A stretch of DNA of 64,000 nt from Vulcanimicrobiota bacterium. Its GTDB lineage: Bacteria > Vulcanimicrobiota > Vulcanimicrobiia > Vulcanimicrobiales > Vulcanimicrobiaceae. The stretch is taken from contig PLTN01000162.1 in the NCBI GenBank assembly GCA_003164495.1, forward strand, positions 1-64,000. The letters run 5' to 3'. The translations under genes and the position numbers were made by a program. The notes beneath the pieces are model-generated. The model saw only the letters and a list, made by a program, of their open reading frames with translations, was not told the DNA's origin and ran no database searches. This document shows positions 36,762 to 46,927 of this stretch, piece by piece. Position 1 is the stretch's first letter, and each line of letters starts with the position of its first letter.

Positions 36762-38219
36762 CTACATACCCGGCAACACCCGCCGTGAAGCGGGCAGGGC
36801 ATCGTCGAGTTGCGTCACGTAAAACGTCCCTTCGGGCTCGCCGGCGTACCGGTAGTCGAGCCGGCGCGCGGTACCCACGTGGGCGTACGCCGCGTACAAA
36901 TACGGCGGAATGTCGAACGCCGCACCGGTGTTCGTCGCGGGCAGCACGAGCTCGGCGTGTTGGGGAACGGCGGCCGGGCGATACCAGCGCATCCACTGCG
37001 CGAGTTGCCCCCGCTGAACCACGATGTACGAGGGGATGCCGTACCAGAGCAACTCCGACGAGGTCTCGTACCGGTCGGTATAGATCGTCACGCCGCGCGC
37101 GGCGTCGGCGCGCAGATCATCGGCGAGCGGACGATACGCGTACATGCCCGACGCGAACTGACGCCGCAACGACGGCGCGGCGTGAAAGGCCGCGGCCTGC
37201 GCGCTCTCGGGCAACGCCAGAAAGATCGCCGGCGCGGTCGCCGCCGCGGTCGCGATACCGAGAATCGTCAGTGCCACGCTCCGGCACCACGCCGTCGTCC
37301 GCCCGAGGACCGCGCCGCAGCCGATGGCCAGCGACGCTGCCGGACCGAGGATCCAGTACGTTTCCGTTTGCGTTGCGAACGACAACGCGAAGAGGATGAC
37401 CGGCAGCGGCAGCGCGGTCCACGCGACGAGCGGCAGCGCCGGGGTCCGGCGCAACGCGACGAACCACGTCAGCGCGACGATGAGCAGACCGAAAAGCAGC
37501 GTGCGTAAGGTGACGACGTTGAGCAGCATTCCGAGACCGAACGCCATCGATTGGCGGTGCACGAATTCAAACGCAAACGTCTCCCACCCGACCGACGCGT
37601 TCCACATCAGAAACGGGATGTACGCAACCACGGCAATCGCGCACGCAGCGGCGACGGGCCGCAGCAGATCGCGCCGCGTCACGATCGCCCACGCCGCAAT
37701 GCCGAAGACGAGCGCCCAGCCGAACGTGCGCGAATAGACGCACGCCGCGAGCGCGGCTCCGAGTGCGATCGTGGCTTGCGGCGACGTCCGCCGGCCGAGT
37801 GCGGCCGCAGCCCAGAGCGCGAGCGCCCAGGACGTGATGTAGGCGCCGTCGGGAATACACTCGGCGAATTCGAGCTTGGTTTGCGGGATCAGCGCGAAGA
37901 CGATCGCCGCGTACGCACCGGCACGCGAACTGCCCACGAGGATCTTCGCCGCCATCCCGGCGGCCAGCGCGGCAAACGCTTCCGCAATGATGAACGGCAG
38001 GCGCACGGCGCCGTAACTGTGTCCGAAGAGCGCGCCGAGGGTGATGAGCCACGCAACCATCGGCGGATGGTCGGTATACCCGAACGACGGATGCAAACTC
38101 CAGGTCCAATAATAGGCTTCGTCCAGGGTCAAGGGAAAGTTGAACGCGGCATAGGCGCGAAGGAGGGACAAGATGCCTACCAGCACCACCGCTCCCCAAA
38201 CCGGTCGGGACATCAGCAA
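36762..38219 (-). CDS. Glycosyltransferase family 39-like membrane protein
   Basis: 'LTLDEAYYWTWSLHPSFGYTDHPPMVAWLI' PMT/ArnT motif. Confidence 0.88.
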   Translation of the reverse strand: MLMSRPVWGAVVLVGILSLLRAYAAFNFPLTLDEAYYWTWSLHPSFGYTDHPPMVAWLITLGALFGHSYGAVRLPFIIAEAFAALAAGMAAKILVGSSRAGAYAAIVFALIPQTKLEFAECIPDGAYITSWALALWAAAALGRRTSPQATIALGAALAACVYSRTFGWALVFGIAAWAIVTRRDLLRPVAAACAIAVVAYIPFLMWNASVGWETFAFEFVHRQSMAFGLGMLLNVVTLRTLLFGLLIVALTWFVALRRTPALPLVAWTALPLPVILFALSFATQTETYWILGPAASLAIGCGAVLGRTTAWCRSVALTILGIATAAATAPAIFLALPESAQAAAFHAAPSLRRQFASGMYAYRPLADDLRADAARGVTIYTDRYETSSELLWYGIPSYIVVQRGQLAQWMRWYRPAAVPQHAELVLPATNTGAAFDIPPYLYAAYAHVGTARRLDYRYAGEPEGTFYVTQLDDALPASRRVLPGM

Positions 38220-38472
38220 GCGCGTTCTGCTCGCGCTCTTGGTGGCCTTCGCTACCGTGCCGGCCGCCGCGCCCGCGCTTGCGCAGCAGACGCCGATCCC
38301 GATTCCGGCGCAGCCCGCAACCGGCGCGATGGGGTACTACATGATGCAGGGCAGCCGTATCGTCGGCGGCCCCTATACGAGCGGGTCGGCGTGTATGAAA
38401 GCCTTGGCGGTCTTGATGAAATCGCTGCCCCCGAACGTCGCCCCCATCGTCTGCGCTCACCGCAAGCCCTAG
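38173..38472 (+). CDS. Small secreted hypothetical protein
   Basis: Signal-like N-terminus; overlaps the divergent GT39 5' end. Confidence 0.45.
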   Translation: MPTSTTAPQTGRDISKRVLLALLVAFATVPAAAPALAQQTPIPIPAQPATGAMGYYMMQGSRIVGGPYTSGSACMKALAVLMKSLPPNVAPIVCAHRKP

Positions 38473-38513
38473 CAGACCAGGGAAGCGGGGCCCGACGACG
38501 ATAGTCCTCACGC

Positions 38514-39488
38514 ATGCGTGAACTATTGTTCCTGGCGCGGCCGCTGATCGTAGCCGCCGCGATCGTTTTCAGCGGGGTGTCCGTTCAGGGCGCGGACGTG
38601 CCGGGACTGACGACCATCCACATCGTCGATGCCGGACAAGACGTGGATGCGGAAGCGTTTTACGCGCAAGACCTCGGCATCTTCAAGAAGTACGGCATCA
38701 ACGCCGACATTACGCTCTTGCGTAAGGGCGGCGGCGCGGCAGCGGTCGCTGCGGTAGCCGGCGGCGCCGCCGACATCGGCGAAGGCGATCTCGTCTCGGT
38801 TGCCAACGCGCATCAACGCGGCATCCCGATGGTGCTGCTCGGACCGTCGGGCATTTTTCGCGCATCGGCGCCCACCACCGAAGTGATCGTCGCCAAAGAC
38901 TCGCCGATCAAGTCGGGCAAAGATCTCGAGGGCAAGTCGATCGCGCTGATCTCACCCGAAGGGCCGTCGCGCATCGCCACCAACCTGTGGCTCGAAAATT
39001 CCGGCGCGGCGCTCGATAAGGTGTCGTTCATCGAACTGCCGGCCATCGACATGGCGGCTGCGGTCGACCGCGGGACGGTTGCCGCGGCCGTGATCAACGA
39101 GCCGAGCCTCGTCGCATCGCAGAGCTGCTGTCGCGTGCTCGCCAACAATTTTCAGAGCGTGGGCAACACGTGGCAGCTCAACGTGTGGTATTCGTCAGCC
39201 GATTGGCTGGCGAAGAATCCGGCCCTGGCGCGGAAGTTCGCTCAGGCCATCCGCGAAGCGGCCGTGTGGGCGAACAATCCGGCAAATCACGCGAAGTCGG
39301 GCGAGATCCTCAACAAGTACACGCCGTTCCCGGCCGATCTTTTGCCGAAGATGAACCGCGCCACGTACGGCGAGACGCTCGATCCAAAAACGATGCAACC
39401 GATCCTGGATGCCGCGCTGCGGTACAAGGCGCTACAGGTTGCGATCCCGCCGCAGTCGCTGATCAGTTCGGCCGCGCTCACGCCTTAG
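38514..39488 (+). CDS. NMT1-like ABC substrate-binding protein
   Basis: Signal peptide; 'YAQDLGIFKKYGINADITLLRKGGGAAAVAAVAGGAADIGEGD'. Confidence 0.88.
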   Translation: MRELLFLARPLIVAAAIVFSGVSVQGADVPGLTTIHIVDAGQDVDAEAFYAQDLGIFKKYGINADITLLRKGGGAAAVAAVAGGAADIGEGDLVSVANAHQRGIPMVLLGPSGIFRASAPTTEVIVAKDSPIKSGKDLEGKSIALISPEGPSRIATNLWLENSGAALDKVSFIELPAIDMAAAVDRGTVAAAVINEPSLVASQSCCRVLANNFQSVGNTWQLNVWYSSADWLAKNPALARKFAQAIREAAVWANNPANHAKSGEILNKYTPFPADLLPKMNRATYGETLDPKTMQPILDAALRYKALQVAIPPQSLISSAALTP

Positions 39489-39653
39489 CGGTTAGCGCGG
39501 CTTCCAGCTCAGGATCGAGTCCGTCGTGGCGATGAAGCCTTGACCCAACGGCGGGCTGCCGATCGCCGTGCACCAGATATTGCCGGCTCCTTCGGCTAGG
39601 CGGCGTATCTGGGGTCACAGTAGCCGGCCGGCAAGGGCGAGAACCGAACCTCA

Positions 39654-40676
39654 ATGACGTTGCGCCCACCGCACACTCGCCGGCAGTTTCTCGCGGGCTC
39701 GGCCGCCGCTCTCGGCACGATCACCGCCATCCGGGCACCGGCGCGGGCTGCGACCTGGAACTACCGGTACGCGAGCAATCTCTCGGTGGATCACCCGCTG
39801 AACGTCTACATGCGGCAGTGCTGGGACGCCGTGCGGCACGAGACCGGGGGCCGGCTCGACGTCGCGATCTTCCCCAATAGCGAACTCGGCGGCGACACGG
39901 CGGTGCTCTCGCAACTGCGCTCGGGCGCGGTCCAGTTCTTCTCCCTCGACGGCGGCATTCTGCAAGGGGTCGTCCCGGTTGCGGCGATCCAAGGGATCGG
40001 CTTCGCGTTCAAGGATTCGGCCGACGCATTTCGCGCGCTCGACGGTCCGCTCGGCGACTACGTCCGCAAAGAGATCGCGGCGAAGGGCCTCTACGTGCAC
40101 CCCAAGATGTGGGAAAACGGGATGCGCCAGATCACGTCGAGTTCGAAGCCGATCCATACCGCCGCCGACTTGAACAACTTCACGATCCGCACGCCGGCCG
40201 GCGCACTGTGGGTCGATCTGTTCAAGTCGTTCGGCGCATCACCCACGCCGATCAACTTCAACGAAACCTACACCGCGCTGCAAACGAAGGTCGTCGACGG
40301 CGAAGAGAACCCGTACGCAATCATCGACAGCGCGCACCTCTACGAAGTGCAGCACTACCTCAGCGTGACCAACCACATGTGGTCGGCCTACCATCTGCTG
40401 GGCAACAACGATGCCTGGCAGGCTTTGCCCGCCGACGTCCGGGCGATCGTCGACCGCAATCTCACCAAATACGCACTGCAGCAACGGCGTGCTACCGCCG
40501 AACGCAACGCCTCGCTCGCCGACCAACTCGCACGTCGCGGCATGGCGGTCTCGGTGGCCGAGACGCGCAGCTTCCGCACGCGCCTCGAAACGAGCGGATT
40601 CTACAGCCGCTGGAAGACGGCATTCGGTCCGACGGCGTGGGAATTACTCGAAAACCACACCGGAAAGCTGGCCTAA
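39654..40676 (+). CDS. TRAP transporter DctP-like substrate-binding protein
   Basis: Tat-like 'TRRQFLAGSAAALG'; 'ASNLSVDHPLNVYMRQCWDAVRHETGGRLDVAIFPNSELGGD'. Confidence 0.9.
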   Translation: MTLRPPHTRRQFLAGSAAALGTITAIRAPARAATWNYRYASNLSVDHPLNVYMRQCWDAVRHETGGRLDVAIFPNSELGGDTAVLSQLRSGAVQFFSLDGGILQGVVPVAAIQGIGFAFKDSADAFRALDGPLGDYVRKEIAAKGLYVHPKMWENGMRQITSSSKPIHTAADLNNFTIRTPAGALWVDLFKSFGASPTPINFNETYTALQTKVVDGEENPYAIIDSAHLYEVQHYLSVTNHMWSAYHLLGNNDAWQALPADVRAIVDRNLTKYALQQRRATAERNASLADQLARRGMAVSVAETRSFRTRLETSGFYSRWKTAFGPTAWELLENHTGKLA

Positions 40677-40718
40677 CGAACTCAAGGAGACCGGCTAGCG
40701 AGCCGATAGTAGGGGGTA

Positions 40719-43109
40719 ATGCGTATCCGCCGCTCGCTTTCGTATTTCTTAGCGTCCCTAACGACGGCGAGCATCGTGCTGGCGTCCTGCGGCGGCGGCG
40801 GAGGAAGCGGCGGGAGTTCGGTTCCGGCCGCGCCAACCGTGACCGCGACCGCGGTTACCTCGGAATCGCAACAAGTGTCCCTCTCCACGGTGAGTTCACA
40901 GGCTGCGACGTACTCGGTGAGCGGGTACTCCAGCATTGCGACGATACCGGCGGGCAACGTTGCGACGACGCTGTCGACGACCTTCTCGTCGGCGCAACCG
41001 AGCGGCACCCCGACGATTCAGAATCTGCAACGCCGGCCACAAAAGATCGGCGCGAGCCCCATCGGCGCAATTGCGTACTTGTGCATCACGCCGGCCGCGA
41101 CCGTTCTGCTCGCAGCGTATCCCTCGTTTTCGCTTACGCTTCCGTCCGCGATCAACGGCAGTTACGCATACGTCGCGCTGTACGATCCGACCAACAGCAG
41201 CGCGGGCTGGAACACGATCGAAGGACCCGCGAGCGGCTCCGGCCTGACGCTCGGCTTTAGCGGCAGCTCGCCGGGCCCGACGCTGCAGGGTGGACAAACC
41301 TACTGCTTCCTCTTCTTCACGCTGGCCTCGGCCCTCCCGACGCCGACGCCGGTACCGACGACAACCGCAACCGCAACCGCAACCGCGTCACCGGCGGCAC
41401 CCCCCACGGCGGACGTTGCGTTCACGTGCCCGACGAACGATTCGTCGCCCAACCTGATTGCACGGTCGAATGCGGTCGCGGCAAGCGATGCTGCCCGCAG
41501 CACGGCCGGACTGCGCGCGCAACACCCGGCTTCCGGCGACACCGGCTTCCTTGCGGTCACGTATAGCAGGGCCGCATCGAACGTCAACAACGCATCGACA
41601 CTCGCTCTGCGCGAGCATGCTGCGGGGGGAACGCTGGTCCGTCAGCTCACGTTTGCACGCACCGGCACGATGATACGCGTGCTCTCCGTTCCCGCATCCC
41701 AGTCGTCTACCGTCGCGGCGGCAATGCGCTTACAGCCCGGCGTCGAGAGCGTCGCGCCGACCGGGCTGCGCCGCTACGTCACCAAAGTTACAACGCCGTA
41801 TTTTCCGAACGACCCGTACTTCAACGGCTTCACGGCTGCGCAAAATGCAAGCGACAACAACAGTCAACCGAGTACGTTTCAAGTTCCGCCGTATGACGAA
41901 AGCGAGAGCGTTCCCGGGCAATGGGATATGCATGCGATCAAGTTGGAGTATGCGCTCGGATATAGCCAAACCGGCAACGGAAGCGGGATCGTCAACGCCG
42001 GCGCGCTCGGTTCAGCGGCGGTGAAGATCGCGATCATCGACACCGGCGAAGATCCCAACCACCCGGAAATCGCCTCGAAGCTGGCATATCAGCGCTGCTT
42101 CATCAGCAACACCAGCGGTGTGCAATCGACGAGCAATTTCGAAACCGACCCGCTAGGGCATGGCACGGATGTATCCGGAATCGCGGCCGCGGATACGAAC
42201 AACGCCTTCGGCTTCACTGGAACCGGGGGAAACGTCATGATCGCCGGATACCGGGTGTTTCCGACACCCGATGACAGCTGCGCGTCTGACAACTCCAACG
42301 ACCGGCAGTGCGGAGCGAGTACGCTCGACATCGCCGATGCCATTAACGATGCGGTTGCACAACACGTCAATGTCATCTCGATGAGCCTCGGCGGCGAGGC
42401 ATGTTCCTCTCCCGGGGTCGACTCCGACCCGACGGAGGGGGCTGCCGTCGCCAACGCGATCGCAGCGGGAATTATCGTCGTAGCGGCCTCCGGTAACAGC
42501 GGCGGCAGCGGACTCGGAACACCTGCGTGCGACTCGGGTGTCATCGCGGTTGGGGCAACATCGCTTGCGGACGGAGCCGCCAATCCCAATGGAAGCGGCA
42601 ATGCACTGGGTTCGCCGTCGTCGCCGGTTGAATACGTAACAAATTACACGCAGTACGGCCACCCCAATACGGTTCGCAGCGCCGCCTCCTGGGGAATTGT
42701 TGCGCCCGGCGGTGATCCGTCTAGTGGCGGAGACACGGACGACCTCCATTGGATCGAGAATATTTGGACGTCGGCACCGTTCAAATCGTCGCTTTCCGAT
42801 CTCACGTTTGCCGGTACGTGCGTCGGTGACTACCCCAATGGAAACAACCCAACTGCGCCGGCCGACTGTCGCGTACAAATTGCCGGAACGTCAATGGCAA
42901 CGCCGCACGTCGCCGGCGCCGCAGCCTTGATTCTTTCCGCGACCGGCGGCTCGTCGTCGCAGTACCAGTCCGCAGAGGCGATGCGAACGCTGCTGTGCAG
43001 CTCGGCCGATGATATCGGCAGCCCGCATCAAGGCTGCGGCCGCCTCAACGTCTACACCGCTATGGCGACGGCGCTGCGCGATCCCATTCCGCCCACGCCT
43101 ATTCCCTGA
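40719..43109 (+). CDS. Secreted S8 subtilisin-like serine protease
   Basis: Catalytic triad motifs 'IAIIDTGEDPNHPEI', 'GHGTDVSGIAA', 'GTSMATPHVAGAAALI'. Confidence 0.93.
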   Translation: MRIRRSLSYFLASLTTASIVLASCGGGGGSGGSSVPAAPTVTATAVTSESQQVSLSTVSSQAATYSVSGYSSIATIPAGNVATTLSTTFSSAQPSGTPTIQNLQRRPQKIGASPIGAIAYLCITPAATVLLAAYPSFSLTLPSAINGSYAYVALYDPTNSSAGWNTIEGPASGSGLTLGFSGSSPGPTLQGGQTYCFLFFTLASALPTPTPVPTTTATATATASPAAPPTADVAFTCPTNDSSPNLIARSNAVAASDAARSTAGLRAQHPASGDTGFLAVTYSRAASNVNNASTLALREHAAGGTLVRQLTFARTGTMIRVLSVPASQSSTVAAAMRLQPGVESVAPTGLRRYVTKVTTPYFPNDPYFNGFTAAQNASDNNSQPSTFQVPPYDESESVPGQWDMHAIKLEYALGYSQTGNGSGIVNAGALGSAAVKIAIIDTGEDPNHPEIASKLAYQRCFISNTSGVQSTSNFETDPLGHGTDVSGIAAADTNNAFGFTGTGGNVMIAGYRVFPTPDDSCASDNSNDRQCGASTLDIADAINDAVAQHVNVISMSLGGEACSSPGVDSDPTEGAAVANAIAAGIIVVAASGNSGGSGLGTPACDSGVIAVGATSLADGAANPNGSGNALGSPSSPVEYVTNYTQYGHPNTVRSAASWGIVAPGGDPSSGGDTDDLHWIENIWTSAPFKSSLSDLTFAGTCVGDYPNGNNPTAPADCRVQIAGTSMATPHVAGAAALILSATGGSSSQYQSAEAMRTLLCSSADDIGSPHQGCGRLNVYTAMATALRDPIPPTPIP

Positions 43110-43185
43110 CAGCGTTTTCCCAGGAAGTAATCGCCTGTTAGACTGCTCCGTTCCATGGGAAGGGGTTTCCTATAAGGGAGTTATC

Positions 43186-43506
43186 ATGAAAATTTCGTCA
43201 CTGGTTTTGCCCGCGCTCGGTGGGCTGCTCGTCCTTGGCTCGGTCGCCGGAACTCCGGCACCCGCGAAGGCCGACACGGCAAGCACCGCAGCGATCATTG
43301 CCGGAGCGGCAGGGATCGTCGGCGCTCTACTCTACGACGCAAACAATCATCCGTACTACGTTCGCAATAATCATCGCTACTACGTCACCCAGCAAGAAGC
43401 CACATACTATCGCGGCCACCATCAAGGCGTTACGCGCCGAGCCTACGTCCCCGAGCAAGAGTATCCGGTCGCGCGCGACCCCTACCACAACCGCATGGGC
43501 CACTAG
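43186..43506 (+). CDS. Small secreted hypothetical protein, His/Tyr-rich C-terminus
   Basis: ATG at 43186, signal peptide, 'NNHPYYVRNNHRYYVTQQEATYYRGHHQG'. Confidence 0.65.
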   Translation: MKISSLVLPALGGLLVLGSVAGTPAPAKADTASTAAIIAGAAGIVGALLYDANNHPYYVRNNHRYYVTQQEATYYRGHHQGVTRRAYVPEQEYPVARDPYHNRMGH

Positions 43507-43512
43507 CGCTCG

Positions 43513-43923
43513 TCAGTGAGCCGTAATCGTGTCCGCGTCGAGTGAGTGATCGCTCTGCGCGGACCCGCTTACGTCTACGGTCATACCGGGCGCCAGCGTC
43601 GTGCCGCGTGGATTGATGACCGTTCCCTGGTGCAGATGAACGTCACGGTAGACGTTCGGCGCCGTCTCGAGTTGCAGATCGAAGTGGCGGAAGTACGTCA
43701 CTTTGCCATGCGCGGTATTCCCGTTAGTCGTTTGCAAGAGCACGTTGCCGAGCGCGTTGAGGACGCTTTGCACGATCGGGTTGTTTTGCACATCGGGCGG
43801 AATCGATGGAAGCGGCAACGGGTCGGCGAGGGCTTCGCTGGCAGCCGCAACCAGCAGGGCGATCGCTAGGGCGAGAACGCGCAATTTACTTCTCCGGACT
43901 GACCACCATAGGATACGTCGCAA
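43513..43923 (-). CDS. Secreted hypothetical protein (DUF5666-like)
   Basis: Signal peptide, beta-rich C-terminal region. Confidence 0.55.
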   Translation of the reverse strand: MRRILWWSVRRSKLRVLALAIALLVAAASEALADPLPLPSIPPDVQNNPIVQSVLNALGNVLLQTTNGNTAHGKVTYFRHFDLQLETAPNVYRDVHLHQGTVINPRGTTLAPGMTVDVSGSAQSDHSLDADTITAH

Positions 43924-45115
43924 ACTCGGCGTTGACCAGTACGCCGTTTTGTTTTTCGACGCGCCGCAAGTAAATGTTCTCGACGATGTCGCGCGTTGCC
44001 GGATCGATCATGATGGGGCCGCGGGGGCTTTCCGCCTTGTAGCCCTTGAGAAATGCCAGCGTCTTGTCGGGATCCCAGTTGCCGCCTTGAGCAGCAAGCG
44101 CTTTATAGGTCGCGGTGAGGATATCCCAAATCGCGCAGCCGGCAAAGCTTGCGTTCGGATTGCCGTGCGTGATCGCGTTGGTCTCTTGCTGATACTGCCG
44201 GTTGAGCGCCGACTTGTGCACCGACGAGTAATGATACGCCGACACGATGCCCAACGCCGGGTCGCCCATCTGCGGCAGGTTGTTCTCGCTCACGAGATCG
44301 CCGGTCGCGAGGATCTTGATTCCGGCCTTTTGCATCCCGGCGGCTTCATACTGTTTGAGAAACTGCGCGCTGCCGCCGCCGGCGAGTAAGAAGATAAAGC
44401 ACGCATCGGGCTTGGTGTCTTTCGCCCGTTGGATATATGCGGAAAAGTCGGTTGCTTCGAGCGGCATTGGGCTCACGCCGACCTCCGTGCCGCCGGCGCC
44501 TTCGAACGCGCGCTTGAAGCCGACATGCGCGTCGACGCCGGACTGATTGTCGGCGTACATCGTGTAGATTTTCTTGTAGCCGTTCTTCGCGGCCCACTTG
44601 CCGAGCACGTCGGTCAGTTCGAGCGTGGTGAACGACCAGCGCGTCATGTAGGGGAATTTCGGCAGCAGCCCCGTCGCCACCGAATTGACGAGCATCACCG
44701 GCGTCTTCGATTGATTCGAGATGTCGCCGACGGTCATCGCGTTCGCGGTGAAGATCAAGCCGGCGATCATGTCGACCTTCTCTTGAACCACGAGTTCTTG
44801 GGCCGCGCGCCGCGCCGTCTCGGGTGCAACACCGGTATCGTCGCGCCGCACGATGACGACTTTACGCCCCGCTACGGTATCGCCATGCACTTTTTGGAAC
44901 GCCGCCATCGCCCCGTCGAGCTCGGGACCGGAGGCCGGCCCGCCGCCCGTGTACGACCAGACGATACCGACCTTGAACGGATCGCCCGGCGCAGCCAGCG
45001 CAGCCGCGGGCGCTAAACCGGCCGAAACCAGCGCGGCAGAGGACGTTTGGAGCATCCCGAGTCTCTTCATAAGCCGCCCGTACGATGAGCAACGCCCGTC
45101 CACCTCGAAACCCAA
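43886..45115 (-). CDS. ABC substrate-binding protein, branched-chain amino acid type
   Basis: 'FKVGIVWSYTGGGPASGPELDGAMAAFQKVHGDTVAGRKVVIVRRDDTG'. Confidence 0.88.
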   Translation of the reverse strand: MGFEVDGRCSSYGRLMKRLGMLQTSSAALVSAGLAPAAALAAPGDPFKVGIVWSYTGGGPASGPELDGAMAAFQKVHGDTVAGRKVVIVRRDDTGVAPETARRAAQELVVQEKVDMIAGLIFTANAMTVGDISNQSKTPVMLVNSVATGLLPKFPYMTRWSFTTLELTDVLGKWAAKNGYKKIYTMYADNQSGVDAHVGFKRAFEGAGGTEVGVSPMPLEATDFSAYIQRAKDTKPDACFIFLLAGGGSAQFLKQYEAAGMQKAGIKILATGDLVSENNLPQMGDPALGIVSAYHYSSVHKSALNRQYQQETNAITHGNPNASFAGCAIWDILTATYKALAAQGGNWDPDKTLAFLKGYKAESPRGPIMIDPATRDIVENIYLRRVEKQNGVLVNAEFATYPMVVSPEK

Positions 45116-45133
45116 ATGCGTTCGGAGGTGACT

Positions 45134-46558
45134 ATGTCCGGGTTTGCGGATTTCCCCGGTTCAGAGGTGCGTGCACGGCTCGATCATCCGGTGATCGACT
45201 GCGATGCGCACGTCGTCGAAGCACGCTTCGCGATCGAAGACTTCCTTAAAGACTTGGCCGGTCCAAGCGTGGTCGAGCGCTATCTCAAATGCCAGAATTA
45301 TCGCCAGTACAATCAGCCGAGCCGCGGCTTCTGGTGGGGCGTTCCGTCGGGGCCGCACACGAGCGACCGCGCGATGTCGATGCTGCCGAAACTCTTTCGC
45401 GCGCGCATGGACGACATCGGCTTCGATTTCGCGCACCTTTACAGTACCGCCGGCATCCCGGGCTTGTACTATCAAGACGATGAAGTGCGACAGGCGTTCT
45501 GCCGCGCTACGAACATGCTCTACGCCGACATGTTCCGTGAGGTTTCCGACCGCGTGCGCCCCGTGGCGCTCATCCCGACGTTCACACCCGAAGAGGCGAT
45601 CGCCGAACTCGAGTTCGCGGTAAAGGAACTCGGGCACAAAGCCATCATGATCGGCACCGAACACATCCGGCCCGTTCCGGGCGCGCACGGCGATGCACCC
45701 TACCTCACCAAATCGATCGCCATCGATCCGCCGCACGACTACGATCCTTTCTGGGCCAAGTGCGTCGAGCTGAAGGTCACGCCGGTGTGTCACACGGCGG
45801 CGATCTTCAACGCGTATCGCAACTCACCGAGCAACTACGTCTTCAACCATCTCGGCGGCTTTGCCACCGGCGCCGACTACTTCTGTCGTGCGGTATTCAT
45901 GGGCGGCGTAACGCGCCGCTTTCCGACGCTGAGCTTCGGCTTTCTCGAGGGCGGAGCGGCCTGGGCCCTGACGCTCTTGAACAACATCGTCGAACACTTC
46001 GAGAAGCGCAACGTCGAGCACATGGAGACCAACCTCGATCCGGCCAAGCTCGACATCGAGCTGTTGAGCCGGCTCTTCGGCGAATACGGTAACGAATATC
46101 TCACCGCCGAACGCATCAAGACCGCGACGTTCGAGAACTGGGAAACGAACCTCATTCGTCCGGTCCCGTTCGACGAATTCGCGCCGTGCGGGATGACGGA
46201 AGTCAACGATCTCAAGGCGCTCTTCATCGATCGCTTCTACTTCGGCTGCGAGGCCGACGATCGCATGACCTCGGTTGCGTTCAACCGCCGTCTCAACCCC
46301 GTGGGCGGGAAACTCAAGCCGGTGTTCGGTTCCGACATCGGGCACTGGGACGTGATGGACGCCACGACCATCCTCTCCGAAGCGTGGAGCCTCGTCGACG
46401 GCGGCCTCATGGACGAAGACAACTTCCGCGAATTCGTGTACGAGAATCCGGCCATGATGCACCTCTCGATGAATCCCGACTACTTCGTGGGCACGGTGCT
46501 CGAAGACGACGCTGCGAAGCTGCTGGGACGGAAGCCGCAGGCGGTCGGGCCGGCGTGA
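45134..46558 (+). CDS. Amidohydrolase-family protein (amidohydrolase_2-like)
   Basis: 'HPVIDCDAHVVE', 'FGSDIGHWDV' near C-terminus. Confidence 0.85.
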   Translation: MSGFADFPGSEVRARLDHPVIDCDAHVVEARFAIEDFLKDLAGPSVVERYLKCQNYRQYNQPSRGFWWGVPSGPHTSDRAMSMLPKLFRARMDDIGFDFAHLYSTAGIPGLYYQDDEVRQAFCRATNMLYADMFREVSDRVRPVALIPTFTPEEAIAELEFAVKELGHKAIMIGTEHIRPVPGAHGDAPYLTKSIAIDPPHDYDPFWAKCVELKVTPVCHTAAIFNAYRNSPSNYVFNHLGGFATGADYFCRAVFMGGVTRRFPTLSFGFLEGGAAWALTLLNNIVEHFEKRNVEHMETNLDPAKLDIELLSRLFGEYGNEYLTAERIKTATFENWETNLIRPVPFDEFAPCGMTEVNDLKALFIDRFYFGCEADDRMTSVAFNRRLNPVGGKLKPVFGSDIGHWDVMDATTILSEAWSLVDGGLMDEDNFREFVYENPAMMHLSMNPDYFVGTVLEDDAAKLLGRKPQAVGPA

Positions 46559-46881
46559 TCTACTCCGTCGCCGACGCCGCGGATCTCCCGCCGGGCACGA
46601 TGATGCATGTTGAGCTCGATGGACGCATGATCGCGCTGTATAACTACGACGGCGATTTCTACGCGACCGACGACATCTGCACGCACCGGCGCGCGCGTCT
46701 CTCCGACGGCTATCTGGACGGACGGACCGTGCAATGCCCGCTCCACTTCGGCAAGTTCGACATCATCACCGGAGAACCGCAGAACCCGCCGTGCAAGGTT
46801 CCCGTGGCAACATATCCCGTCATCCTCGACATCGAACGGCTCCTCATCGACGTACCAGAATCCGGCCAAACTGAAAATTGA
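46555..46881 (+). CDS. Rieske-type ferredoxin
   Basis: GTG start overlapping upstream TGA; 'CTHRRARLSDGYLDGRTVQCPLHFGKFD'. Confidence 0.9.
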   Translation: MIYSVADAADLPPGTMMHVELDGRMIALYNYDGDFYATDDICTHRRARLSDGYLDGRTVQCPLHFGKFDIITGEPQNPPCKVPVATYPVILDIERLLIDVPESGQTEN

Positions 46882-46927
46882 CTTGAAACACAGAGCCAAC
46901 CGCTCCGGGGGTGCCGAAGAGAAGCGC

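Noticed and set aside
36101-37399. Long antisense ORFs (e.g. 36101-37399 +, 55385-56857 +, 21615-22397 +, 32079-33071 +)
   Set aside because: They oppose well-supported genes and have low-complexity Arg/Asp/His-rich translations typical of high-GC antisense frames.
41363-41386. Tandem hexamer (aaccgc)x4 in the subtilase gene as a phase-variation tract
   Set aside because: Unit length is a multiple of three, so copy change would not shift frame; it encodes a Thr/Ala linker.
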